Assembly (NCBI GenBank): GCA_036936605.1
Contig: JAUPFV010000002.1
Location: 340,506,654 to 340,570,653, forward strand
Direction: 5' to 3'
From: Limnanthes douglasii subsp. nivea
Lineage: Eukaryota > Streptophyta > Magnoliopsida > Brassicales > Limnanthaceae
DNA length: 64,000 nt
Part shown: positions 1 to 11,200 of the stretch, piece after piece
Layout: every line of letters begins with the position of its first letter
Position numbering within the stretch: position 1 is the first letter of the stretch
Notes under the pieces: model-generated
Databases searched by the model: none
Seen by the model: the letters and a program-made list of their open reading frames with translations, nothing else
What the model was told of the DNA's origin: nothing
Translations under genes and position numbers: made by a program

Positions 1-104
1 TTAGTATGGGTTTGTGTGACGACCGTTCTAGTGGTGGTATCAGGGTTCAGAAATTCTCAACGAGTGTTCATATATTTGGAGTTTCGGCACTATCCCAATT
101 AGAT

Positions 105-1980
105 GCTAACCATTCTTGTTCGACGAATTCATGCATGGAAGGATCCCTTTTGGTAGAATAATCAACATTAATTTTATTATCGTTACCGCAACCACGACCC
201 CAATCTCGGACCCGTCCGGGAATACGTCTACGGGTTTTAATTTTTTGGAGTGGTTTGCAAAGGAGTGAAGTTGAAGATCCAAAATGCGTTTGAATTTTTT
301 AAGCCAATAGATTTGTTTGTAAACATCAAACTCTCTCAGTTTTGCATTTAAATTTTCAAAATTAAATTTCACCTCTTCTTCGCTGCTTAGTTTAACTCGG
401 GAACAATATCTAGTCTCTTCTAATGCTCATCTATAACTCGGGTCGTTAAATACACGTTTTCTCTTTAGATCGACTCTAGGTGATGGGTGCATGGTAAACC
501 ATGTGTTGTACGATCGATGCAAGTTCATGAATATTTTTCACCTCTGGTCTTATCAAGATAGTTTCCATATACTATTGTCAAACAAATAGGTGATACATAC
601 TCTCGTAGTAATTTGAAAGGTTTAAAATCTTGAAAATTGTGAATAAAGCGACACTTGCTTAGCTTTATGGATTCCTTTATGGTCGAATATTGCGTCGTTA
701 ACAAGCCATGAACTTTCTCCCAAAAGTCTTCGAAATTCAGTTGGCTTGACCATGTATATTTTCTTAATGTAGCATGCTAGCTTTCCGCCCTATTCGAGGT
801 GTGGTTGTTAAAATGCATGATTTTGCTAATGTAGGCATGAACAAACCTCTGTTTATATGGTGAAATCCACGAGTCTATGACATAATCGAACAATTTATCG
901 TGTTCTATGAATATCTTCCGCATCTTAGCCAACCTCTCATTCATCCGGTAAATGGTGGTGGATGAAACGACGTCCTTTAGGTGGCCAAAAACGTGTTAAA
1001 CTTGTGCCATCTTTAATCAATTTTTTAGTTTTCCCACAAATATTCTTGTTGATATACAATTCGCATAACAAAATCAAGTGCACGGTCCATGATTATACCA
1101 TAAGGAAACTCACAATCTTTTTCCTCAATTACTATTTTCAAACATCCCAATGGTCATTCTTAGTTGTCTTGTTTTTCTTTCGCCATGAATGTGAAGCCAA
1201 TACAAAATGTTTTATTGGTCGATGTTAGCCATGAATAATTCGAACCAAGGCATCCCGTACCTAATAACTTTGTATGTGCTATTAATGATTAGAAACCGCG
1301 AGAAGATCCCTAGTAAATCGATACTAAGCAGGTGAGCAAAAAATAAATTGATTATCGTATTCAAGCCATCATTCGTCGTCCGTTCCTAATACGTGTATTT
1401 GTTCATTTGTAATTTTCCTAGCAAGCATTTAATTTGCAAACGATCACCATTTTCAACCAACCTTGTTTTTTGAAAGTGATTGGATACGTGAAGGATATTG
1501 GACGCATTATCCGGATCGACCTTCTTTAAGACACCAAATATTTGATGTAGAAACATCGACGAGCTATATCTCCTTTAGTTTTAGTTCTGACCATTGAAAA
1601 TGTCCTTGCATATACATAATTGGATCATGGTTGTGCTTTCCGGAAAGGAAACCTAAAGCTCACTTATCATCACATTTAATCGAATTAGCTATAAAATTAG
1701 AAGGGCAATTGATGTTTTTGCTACTAGTAGCCTTACGCTTATGGTCACACTCTTTAATGGTAAACTTAAATATACCGGATTTCTCATATTTATAATATAC
1801 TCTAGTTGTTCTTCCTCTATTCTCCGGTTCCCTAGATGTGATTTTAAATGAGAATTTTAGTGACTTTCCCGTATCTTTGACCCACTCGATCATCGACTCT
1901 AGGATATACTCCTCGCGAGTTAAAAAATAGTGACTGTAGTCCATAACAAGTGATACTTTATATTGGGTAACCTCCTCCAA
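105..1980 (-). pseudogene. MULE (Mutator-like) transposase relic, copy A
   Basis: Read on the minus strand from 1980 down, the fragments follow the order of plant MULE transposases with a FAR1-like N-terminus. First comes a zinc-binding segment (SREEY-like start, then YYKYEKSG and ECDHKRKATSSKN), then a partial SGKHNHD motif near 1640. A linker near 1330-1560 follows, then the LTSTNKTF / EKQDNYE core signature around 1150-1260 and the tail HGLLTTQYSTIKES near 690. It ends with the conserved C-terminal segment KLREFDVYKQI near 330. Such transposases cut and paste MULE elements in the nucleus. Stops and frameshifts throughout make it inactive. The core is shorter than in copy B because of a small deletion near 1070. 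No terminal inverted repeats were located. Confidence 0.78.
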
Positions 1981-2050
1981 TACATATCAAGTAAATAAAT
2001 CAATACAATCGGGATTCCAGTTTAGTTAAGGCCATTATGCCATACATAAG

Positions 2051-2275
2051 GTGGATTGTGCATTCATTCCACCATGCCATGGTGAAATGATGGATTCATC
2101 ATACATGTGGCATAATGATGAACCATTGCGCCATATAATTGGTGTGAGATACATCGGTTCTATATTTGGAATGACGATGAGCACTACTTGGACGTCATTT
2201 TATGGTGGAATCAAGCAAAATATGGGTTTTAGAAAACTTTGCATTTTTGAAAAAATAAAAAGATAGTAAACTTAG
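2051..2275 (+). other. Conserved unclassified segment, copy A
   Basis: An open frame of 71 codons (2051-2266) lies between the start of the MULE relic and the gypsy relic. It is preserved at 57142-57357 and begins again at 63802, so the same roughly 200 bp occurs three times. No protein family is recognised. An antisense frame of 70 codons exists in copy B. Its position just 5' of the minus-strand MULE gene could make it the MULE leader or terminal region; that is inference. Confidence 0.4.
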
Positions 2276-2914
2276 GTACCTCTTTTGCGTCCATGATGTT
2301 CTGTAGAATAACCGGTTCTTTCTCTATTTCGTTCATTTTTTTGAGATTTTGAAAAGTTAGAGAAAATAGGGTTTCTCGTAAATTTGGAAGTGAAAGGTTA
2401 GGCTTTACTAAATTTTTGGTTTTGCAATTTAATGAAGGAAATGATGAAATGAAACATAAATAAATAAAGTCTCAAGGATTAGGACGAGCATGTAGCATGC
2501 GCTGTTTTTGACAAGAATTGTTCCTTAGATATTTAGAGAATGAAACTACAAGGAGAAATGTTTTTACTTTTGGGGCTTTAATGGCTCAAGTAGAAAATAT
2601 TATTAAAGTGGATGAATTAATAATGGTTTAGATATGGCCTAACTTATCTCAATGGCACCCATGATAAGAAAATGCTCCCACAAATTAAGGCTATCAGAGT
2701 AGTACTTCACATTTATAAGGACCTTCATGACTGAGGATATCTGTTAATTTGCCTTCTCGGTCTGGATCATTATAGTTGTTGGCTTTTAATTAACCAACAC
2801 CTCATATTAGGTCGAATCGGTGGGTGAAACCGAATTATTTTGCAGATTTAACTGAAAATATGGCTACAATGTTTAAATAGCTAAGAATCGTGTTAATTTT
2901 TGAAAACTTCTACC

Positions 2915-5900
2915 AATAGATAGACCAAATGTGGAGTGAAATTGTAATTTTTATAAATACCACAATGATACTCGGCATGATATCTTAAATTTCATACCTC
3001 TAAAGAAAGAAATTCAGATTTTGATAGAGATTGGTAAGCTGACAACGTTTGGACAAGAAGGTGGTCGACATATTCTGAGCGTTAACCCATCATCACAACA
3101 AGGTGTAATTATATATTCGAAGCAAGAAAATAAATTGTTGATATCTGAGCCTAGAAATAACATCAATATGTCTTTGGAATATCTTGATCCCGATTCGAAT
3201 CGGAGGCTGGTATTGATTATGAGTGACACAATGGTACATGGAAGAGTTCTAAGCTTGTGCGAGTATTTTAAGTCTTTGGAAATTTTTGAAGGAGATATTA
3301 TGGCTGGAAATACTAACAGATATAGAGTAGGACATATGGTAAACCTAACTACTAAGGTGGAAGAAGGAATTTACTACTCACCTTTATGAAAATAATATTA
3401 TACCTTTCATTTTGTGTTGATGAAGATGATTGGAGCATAAATAACAGACAACAAAGTTCGACGAATATTAATTCATACTGGCAGTTCAACTAATGTATTA
3501 TTTCTGTCAATAATGGGAAAATGCGTAAGCCAAACGTAAGTTGTTAGAGAATTAGAAGTTGAAGTTTTATTAGGTTGTGGTCCATTAAAGAAAATAGTTG
3601 AAGTATTGTTTATGCTAGTTGATTTTTTGACGAGCCACAATGCCATTTTGGGAAGATCATGGTTATAAAAAATGCATGTTTTAGCTTTCGCAGTTCATCA
3701 ATGTATAAGATATGTGATTGAGGACCGTGTATGGGTCGTTCAAAGTAGCCAAAAACTGGCTAGGGAGTATAATGCGACGACTTTGCGCACCAATAAATGT
3801 TTGAATATTGATATAATAACTAAATAGCGGTTAGAGGGGCCTTCCTCGGATGTGGATAAAGTGGATGATAAAAGGGAGACCCTAGGTTCATTAGTTTACG
3901 ATTAGAATGTGCAGGTTTATTTTAGTCCTAATGAAAAGAGTTTGCGGATGGGAATATTGTTATCTTCAACCTTACATTATCAGCTACTTAGATACTTGTC
4001 AAAAAATTTAAAGATTTTTGTTTAGAAAACCGAAGATGTTATACGGGTTCCCTAAGAGGTGATTTGACATTGCTTGGCAGTTAACCCAAATATTAGACCT
4101 ATTATTCAAAAAAGAAGGAATTTTTTGGTAAAAAAGTCTGAAAAAATAGTAGTATAAGTATATCGGTTATCTAAAGTACGACATATTCGAGAAGTACATT
4201 ATTCATTTTGGATTTCAAATCCTGTTCTTGTGAATAAGAAAAGTGGAAAATAGAGTATTTATGTTGATTTTACTGATCTCAATTGAGCATGTTCGATGAA
4301 TCCTTTTCCAGACCGAAAAATATTTATCAACTTGCTGATTCAACATCGAGTAATAAGCTTCTTTCTTTCATAGATGCTTTCACAGGGTATAATAGATCTA
4401 GATGAATCATAATGATCAAGAAACTAATACGTTTATTACTAATATATGATTGCATTGTTATCGAGTTATGCCTTCCGGTCTCAAGACTGTTGAAGCTACG
4501 TATCAAAGACTAGTGAGAAATGATTTTGCCACTCAAATTGGGAGGAATACAGAAGTTTACTTAGATGATATGCTGGTCAAAATCTCTACGGATGAAGCAC
4601 ACCTACGTCACTTAATATAAAATTTCTCGAATTTAAGAGCTATTCGTTTAAAATTTAACCCATAGAAATGTACCTTTGGAGTTAAGTCAGAAAAATTCTT
4701 GGGATACATAATAAGTGAAAAAGTGATAGAAGATGATCCATAACAATTAAAATCTTTGATAACAATGACTCCACCTTGGTCTATTAAAGAAGTGGAAATT
4801 TTGACAGGTAGATTAGTAGCTCTAAATAGATTCATATCTAGATCTGTAAATAAATATGCTTGTAAATAAATATGCTCCATTTTTTCAAGTGTTAAGACAA
4901 TCAAAGGAATTTTCATGGACACTAGAGTGTGATGTAGCATTTTCAAAAATTAGAGAATATTTATCATCCCTATAAGTTTTGTATAAGTCGCTTTTAGGTG
5001 AAGCAACTTTTCATATATATATATATATATATATCATCGTCTTGGTTTATGTTGTAAGCGCATTCTTGGTAAGAGAAGTAGATGGATTACCACAACCGGT
5101 ATATTATGTGAGTAAAAGTTTTCTTGCTTCGGGCAAAATGTATTTGAAGCTAGGGAAATTAGCTCCAACTTTGGTTGTAGTTGGTCGAAAGATATGTCAT
5201 TACTTTCAAGCCCAGTCTATCATTTGTACGAGCATCATTTCTATTGAAAAATGTACTGGAAATACTAGATATTTATAGGAGAATGACAAAGTGGTCCGTG
5301 GAATTAAGAGACTATGACATTGACTTTATTCCTCGAACAACTATCAAGGCTCAAGCTTTAGCATATACTTTTTTCGAATTCCATTTGAAATGTTCTGATG
5401 AGGAAGGAAATGATGTAAGTACATTACCCACAACAGACGAATGAGTGGTTAAAATTGATAGACTCGAGTGTTTTAGGACCCGGAGCAGGACTTTAGTTAA
5501 TAGCTCCATCTGGTGATATTATGTATTAAACAATACGGTTCATATTTAGTGCATCGAATAATGAGGCAGAATACGAGGCAGCATTAGCTGGATTAAGACT
5601 TGCAAAAAATATGTGGAGCTACGAAAGTGGATTTACAAATGGATCACAACTTTTATCGAATCATATGTTGGGAATATTAGAGGCTAAGAAGGATCATCTT
5701 ATCAAGTATTTGCGAGAATAAAGGGGTTGACACTCTTCTTTGACAAACTAATGATTGAACATATTAACCGAAGAGAAAATATTGTTGCAGATTCTTTAGT
5801 AACCTTTGCTTATTCGAAGGGTTATCTTTGGATTTTATTACAAGATATTCCATCCATAATGACGAAAGCCGAGGCGTGCCAATATTCCAAGGAGGTACTT

Positions 5901-6950
5901 TGACTCCACCCTTACTGAGATGTTTGGGAAAAACGAATCTGGAGTAATTTTGTTCGAATTGCATGACAGAGAAGGCTAGGCTTATTGTGGTTTTAAATTT
6001 TTGGAAAGAATAGTATTATTGACATGATATTATTGGCCTACCATAATAAGTTATGCTAAAAAGTTGGTACGAAGTTATAAACTTGTCAAAGATTTTCAAA
6101 TACCATTCACATACCAGTTGTGCCCCTAGACTCAATTTCCACGGTTTATGGATTCGGGAGGACAACGAACAATTATAATTACAGTAGATTACTTTTCAAA
6201 ATGGGAAGAAGCAAAACATTTTCAAGAACAAGAGATAAAGATTTCATCAGATTTATTATATTAAATATTTGTTGTAGATTTGGGGTTCCTTTGATAATTA
6301 CTATAGAAAATGGACCATGGTTCATTAACAAAGAGATGACATATTTTTGTGATTCAAGAGGAATCAAACAGTGGCTTTCAACACCATTTCACCCATAAGA
6401 AAATGGACAAATGGAGGTTACTAATGGAACTATCTTGGATGGTCTGAAAACATATTTGGAAGGTACAATTGTAAAATGGCCTAATTATCTTTAAAAGGTG
6501 ATATGGTTTTATTGGACAACATCTCGAACTGCAACACAGGAAATTCCTTTCTTTTTGGTATATGAGATGGATGGGATCAGCCCAACGGAATCTATACTTC
6601 CATCTTATAGAATACTTAACTACTCCAATAATGATAACAAGAAGGCTAGACGAGCAGAGCTTGATTTGATAGAAGAAAAGATGGTAAGATAATATTTAAA
6701 TTTTCTTTATTATCAAACTTAAATGCGAAGTTGTTACAATTCAAATGTGAGACGAATGGATTTAAAAGTAGGTGGTAAAGTTTTTAGAAATATCTTTGTG
6801 CATACAAAAGACAAAATATTTTGTAAGATGGCTTCACACTGAGAAGGACCGTATTCAATGATCGAAAAGGTTAAGCCAATGACATATCACCTCGAAGATA
6901 AAGAGGGAAAAACTTTGCAACATCCTTGGAATATTGAATATTAATGATTT
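2915..6950 (+). mobile_element. Ty3/gypsy Tat-type retrotransposon relic, copy A
   Basis: Domains run in the order of a Tat-lineage element. The gag C-terminus (YKYHND...LKKEIQILIEIGKL) lies at 2930-3060. The protease region at 3456-3510 reads IHTGSSTNVLF, so the catalytic Asp is changed to His. The protease-RT linker (NAILGRSW) is at 3600-3670. Reverse transcriptase spans 4180-4620, with YLDDMLVK in the active-site position. RNase H (near 5040-5400) ends with the DFIPRTTIKAQALA tether. A second, archaeal-type RNase H (SNNEAEYEAALAGLRLAK) is at 5545-5720. Integrase at 6100-6700 shows DYFSKWEEAK, STPFHP and ENGQ. The relic ends with HPWNIEYL near 6945 and has no chromodomain. Many stops and frameshifts; LTRs were not located. 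A private 18-bp tandem duplication lies at about 4853-4875. Confidence 0.87.
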
Positions 6951-7270
6951 TCTTATGAGTAATTTTCTCAACATCCATGAGCACATTATTTTCTCACATG
7001 TATACTGACCACTGGCAAAAACATTCCTCTCCAGGTGGCTCCATAAGGTTTTAATGAGGTGCCTATATAGACGAAATTTTAAATATAGTAATTCTCATGC
7101 CAAAACATTACGTGTACAACATTTTATGTTGAACAATAAAATCATTCTTATAAAATGGGAACTTTTTCAACTTTAAAATAAATATAGTATTATATAAAAA
7201 TATAAACAAAATCTGTAAGTTAAACAAGGACTCATCACCCTTGATATAAATTACGATAATATATATTTAT

Positions 7271-7420
7271 AAGTGCCAATGTGTGTGGCAACATAATTTG
7301 AAGTGCCAATGTGCGTGGTGATATAATTCGAAGTACCAATGTGTCTGATGGTATAATTTGAAGTGAAAATGTGTGTGGACATATTTTAAAAAGTGCTAAT
7401 ATATGTAGTGATATAATCCG
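7271..7420. repeat. 30-bp tandem repeat, five units, copy A
   Basis: Units start AAGTGCCAAT or close variants at exactly 7271, 7301, 7331, 7361 and 7391, each 30 bp and 70-90% alike by eye. It lies 3' of the gypsy integrase relic and could be part of its untranslated end or LTR. Confidence 0.9.
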
Positions 7421-7501
7421 ATGATATTTTAAAAGATAAGTTGAAATACTGGCACACGAACATACCATTTAAAATAAAAATACAAGTAAAATATGAATGG
7501 T

Positions 7502-7665
7502 CACTTACAAAAATACAAGTATTTCCATCTGATGGGAACTTACAAATGTACAACTAGTGACATGTATAGTCACTTACAACAATACACAGTGCTATGTTAT
7601 AAGCACTTACAAAAATACAGATTTTGACATGTGATTGCTACTAACCAAAACACAGTTTGAAAATA
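7502..7665. repeat. About 34-bp degenerate tandem repeat, copy A
   Basis: CACTTAC-headed units begin near 7502, 7536, 7571, 7605 and 7639, each followed by AAAATACA-like sequence. It is preserved in copy B at about 62632-62800. It separates the gypsy relic from the minus-strand coding relic. Confidence 0.7.
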
Positions 7666-7688
7666 CAAAATACTATCTTTGCACCATT

Positions 7689-9879
7689 TTAGGGTTCACC
7701 TGAGCTGCCATCTGAAGATAAACTTTCACTTTCCAAACTTTCACTTCTCGATGAGGTAGATTTGTTGTTTTTGTTCTCTTCGCATTCTGACCTATCTGAA
7801 TCACTTACAACAGTAGTGGATGCATCTTTACGGCGTCGGTTTTCTAGAACGAAATACCGATAGTTTACCATATTTTCCTTGAGAAATATCTTGTGGAAAT
7901 CAAGAACCATGAAAATTTTGCTTCATATTCACAAGTTTTTAAATTCGTAAGACAATTTCTTGCACATGTGTCAACAACCGCGGTTATAGCAACAACGTTT
8001 TCTATCTCAGCTTCAATTTTGTACGATGCTAAGTCTTGAAGGGCTTTTTGTTTTCTCTCTTCGCTTTCCTCGTAAAAATTATTGATGACTTTGAGGTTAA
8101 AATGCTCTTCCTGCAATTCTGCTTTGTTTTAAAGACAGTTGATGCAGTTTCTCTTAGTGTTTCTTAGTCAGATGGTCTTTCAATTCATAGCCATATTATG
8201 CCATTTCGCTATGTCCATTTGAAGGGTTTAACATTGATCAATAAGATTCCTTTGAGCCATTGTAGCCGACCTTTTATTGTATGTTGTCTTTTGTTTGCAG
8301 TGAATAACATATTTTGTCATAGCTTCGAAATGATTCTTAACAACTGAAGATTCCTCATTCAAATTTTTGGTAGTGATTTTAAGGGTCACAAACGGTTGGA
8401 TTGTGTTAAGTAAGTTCTCTTATGGTTTGATAGTGGGGTATGCAGGGAAGGTTTATTTAAACACTAATGATTCGGGAGTGGTCACTGAACTACACGGTGG
8501 TCGATTTTTGTAAAGAAGTGTTAGTTGATTCTCTGAAAAGTTGTTTTCCTCGTTGACTAAAAGAGTCTCAACAACCTCATTCGTAGTGGCAACAACCTAT
8601 GTTAATTTTCTTGAAACTGTGGTTGAAATTCATAGAATTGATGACCTTCATTCTCCTTTTTATTCTCATCAAAGTTGGTTGTCGGATTTGAGAATGAGGT
8701 ATCAATACCTTGATCAGAATTTTTGTTACTAGACTTTTTTAAGAAACATGCTTTCTTTTTCTTTGAAGTAACCTTTTTCTTTCTTTTGAAAGCCTCGAGG
8801 AGGGAATTTATGGTGTCAAGAGTGATATCATCTCAACTATTCTCTTGGTTTTATTTTTTGGGCTAAACTTCTTCTTTCCTTTATATGGCTCAACCTTCCG
8901 ATACTTCTTCGGTTTATGGCTTGGGGCCATATTCCAAATAGGAAGAATGATGTGAGCATATGGAGTAGATAATATCTTCAACAGAACTGCTGAAGAAGGA
9001 GGCTCTATTAGTTTATATGCAGTCACGGCATAACCATGGGATATCTTCCACAAGTGAGTTTGAAAATTATCTTTGATATACAGAGAGGAATTTCGGCAAG
9101 TCTCGAAGCCATAATGTAAAATTATTTTAGACACATTTTTAGCTATAAACTGCTCGATATGCAAAGAGGAATTTTGGCAAGTCTCGAAGCCATAATGTAA
9201 GATAATACGGTGAATCAAAGTTTGTGACTTGCTTGGCAATGGCGGAGTCAATAATTTCAAAGTAATCCATAACTATTGGATTTAACTCGAACCGAAGACC
9301 CTAGTTTCAAATTTTTGCATAGACTACCAACTCATTTTCTCCATCGGAAAAATGAGTCTCTCCCACAGAGGGTAGCCGACGAGAGAAGCTCTCTAGAATT
9401 CCCTGTCAAAGTGTTACGGACTTAGATATGTCGAAATATTCAAATTGTACATTCTTAAGTGCAATAAGATATTCAGGGATGACATCTTTAAGATTGAGGC
9501 TCAAAGTGGCAGCTATTTCAACAGGCAACGTGACAACTTCTTTTGCCTTTTTTTCTTCTTTGGGTTGGTTTTTTGTTTCACAGTATTTTCATAATTATGA
9601 GTAAGTGTGTCATCAATTATTTGAACCTTTGAATGACTATCAGACCTTGATTCAGAGTCAATAACTTTCTTAGATAGTATATCTCAAAGTTAGGGAGGTG
9701 AAGTTAAACTTGTGGGTCGGTGTTGAGTTTGAGAAGATACTTTTGACGCAGTGGGCGCATTTTTTGGATTGTATGGGCGCTTTCGAAGTTATTTTTTGGG
9801 TGTTTTCGAAGGAATCACATGTGAACTTTTGTTTTTCCAAGCTGTTTCCTTCAATAGAGGAGGTCTTATGGTTCCTCAT
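7689..9879 (-). pseudogene. Decayed coding region, Ser/Lys-rich, unrecognised (copy A)
   Basis: Minus-strand frames from 9879 to 7689 line up as one degenerate gene. The pieces are a 69-codon frame at 9879-9670, a Lys-rich 150-codon frame at 9260-8808, a Glu/Lys-rich frame at 8116-7865 and a C-terminal frame at 7910-7689. The last ends in an acidic Ser-rich tail (RSESLESESLSSDGSSGEP, stop at 7689). Internal stops interrupt the rest. An internal tandem duplication near 9080-9205 repeats LHYGFETC twice. The organisation (basic linker, coiled-coil-like middle, acidic Ser tail) resembles the long low-complexity ORFs found inside plant retroelements. I do not recognise a family and assign no function. 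Confidence 0.5.
9074..9210. repeat. About 80-bp tandem duplication inside the minus-strand coding relic
   Basis: GGCAAGTCTCGAAGCCATAA occurs near 9102 and again near 9178, with GAGGAATTT preceding both. The translated frame therefore repeats ILHYGFETC..NSSL. This part of the block is missing from copy B. Confidence 0.85.
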
Positions 9880-9889
9880 TGATTGGTAG

Positions 9890-10545
9890 TTGTGTTCTTT
9901 TCTTTAGGATGTGAGGAGTTTTGCTTTTTTGAAGTGTTAAACTCTTAAGATTCCCCTATTATGATAAAATAACTTTTGAAGTAAGATCTAACACAAATCG
10001 TTGATAAAGTATTCATCATTATACCACAACATACATATTATGTGTTGGTTCCAGTATGCACCATATCGAAAAATACAACGAATGACATTGGTGATCATTA
10101 ACCTTGAAAATAGAACAAACACAAATTATAACCCATTCTCGCCTCACACTAAATATATGGCAGACTACATAGGAAAAATATTAAGTCATTGTTAATTTTT
10201 TAAAGTCATGAATGCTTTCACTTTTAACATGTTAACTGGTTTCCACTTTTGTTAACATTTGACGTACTACATGAAACAAAAATCATACATCTTCAAACAA
10301 CACATATAAAATCAAAACAACAAGAGAGATCCCGCAAGAAAAACAAGAAGCCTCGATTGTGGCATTTGTTTTTGCAAATACACCAAAAACATTATCCATA
10401 ATGGGTTTGTTCCTAATAGATACATTGACGACACGTGCCAGAATACGAGAGCTCAAATGTTTTATATTTTCCTAATTGATAGAAATAAAAACGTGCATTG
10501 GTATCCCTCTTGATAGAGTATTGTTTTAGGCTACCTATTTTGTAA
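9890..10545. other. AT-rich spacer
   Basis: No protein signature or repeat recognised. A 64-codon frame at 10001-10195 has no family resemblance and is probably chance. Confidence 0.6.
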
Positions 10546-10548
10546 GTA

Positions 10549-10958
10549 AAGAATCAGGATTTAAACAATAACTCGTCCATAAACTACCGATTTGGTGACA
10601 GATGGTCCCTGGACTTTCAAAAGTTCCCTGCTAGTCCTTGGACTATCCATATTGGATAAAGTTAGTCCGCATTTGTGTCTTGACTATCAATTTTTTTCAT
10701 AGATAGTTCTCGTAAGTATTCATTTTTGATAACCTTAGTCCTTGACCTTTATTTTTGATAAAGTTAGTCATCTAAATAAACATGTGTATGAGACTAACTT
10801 TATCCAAAGTGGATAGTCCAGGGACTACCAACAGACATTTGAAAGTCCGGGGACTATGTTTCACCATAAAGTCTGGGGACTAAAATCGGACTTCTAAAAG
10901 TCCATGGGCTATCTTTCACCAAAATTGATTGTCCACAGACGAGTTATTGTTCAAAGTA
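10549..10958. mobile_element. Foldback MITE, copy 1
   Basis: The left end AACAATAACTCGTCC (about 10565) is matched by GACGAGTTATTGTT (about 10940-10953) on the other strand. Inner arms repeat GTCCCTGGACTTT / AAAGTCC and TATCCA..TTGGATAAAGTTAGTC in inverted order, so the whole segment folds back. A related element lies at 41755-42200. There is no coding capacity. The superfamily is uncertain because no target-site duplication could be fixed. Confidence 0.8.
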
Positions 10959-10989
10959 TAAGGAAACACAATAGTTTTCATGTAAGCTT

Positions 10990-11200
10990 CTCCTAGAATT
11001 GCATGGTGAGTATCGCTAGAATTTCATGTTTTGTTAACCTAGAATTGCATGGTGAGTAAAACTAGAATCACATGTTTAGTTATTCTAAAATCGAATGGTG
11101 AGTAATACTACAATCGTATGTTTCATTACACTAGAGTTGCATGGCTAGTTACATTAGAGTCACATATTCAATTAAACTAGAGTCATATATTCAGACACTA
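10990..11200. repeat. Degenerate 21-24-bp minisatellite, block 1
   Basis: Repeated units resemble ACTAGAATCGCATGKTTAGTTA with much variation (CTAGAATTGCATGGTGAGTA, CTAGAATCACATGTTTAGTT, CTAGAGTCACATATTCAATT). About nine units. The same unit reappears at 12085-12660. Confidence 0.78.

Larger units (their letters stand above)
1..8668. repeat. Large direct repeat, copy A
   Basis: This segment is collinear with 55185-63800 in the same orientation. Stretches compared by eye differ at a few bases per hundred, with scattered indels. It holds a minus-strand MULE transposase relic, a plus-strand gypsy Tat-type relic, two short tandem arrays and a decayed minus-strand coding region. The left edge may lie outside the window, since the match is already present at base 1. 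The right edge is sharp: copies A and B stop matching just after a shared TTCTCA at 8668/63800. Both copies carry the same stop codons and the same frameshift in the gypsy polyprotein. Confidence 0.93.

Noticed and set aside
962..1228. Plus-strand 88-codon frame in copy A
   Set aside because: It overlaps the minus-strand MULE core and is not open in copy B.
2083..2275. LTR pair formed by 57170 and 63802 copies
   Set aside because: No polypurine tract before 63802 and no primer site after the first copy; copy A lacks a second copy at the matching place. Kept only as a finding about a possible element end.
7271..7665. Origin-of-replication iterons
   Set aside because: Tandem units sit in a retrotransposon 3' region of a nuclear genome; no initiator gene or plasmid features.
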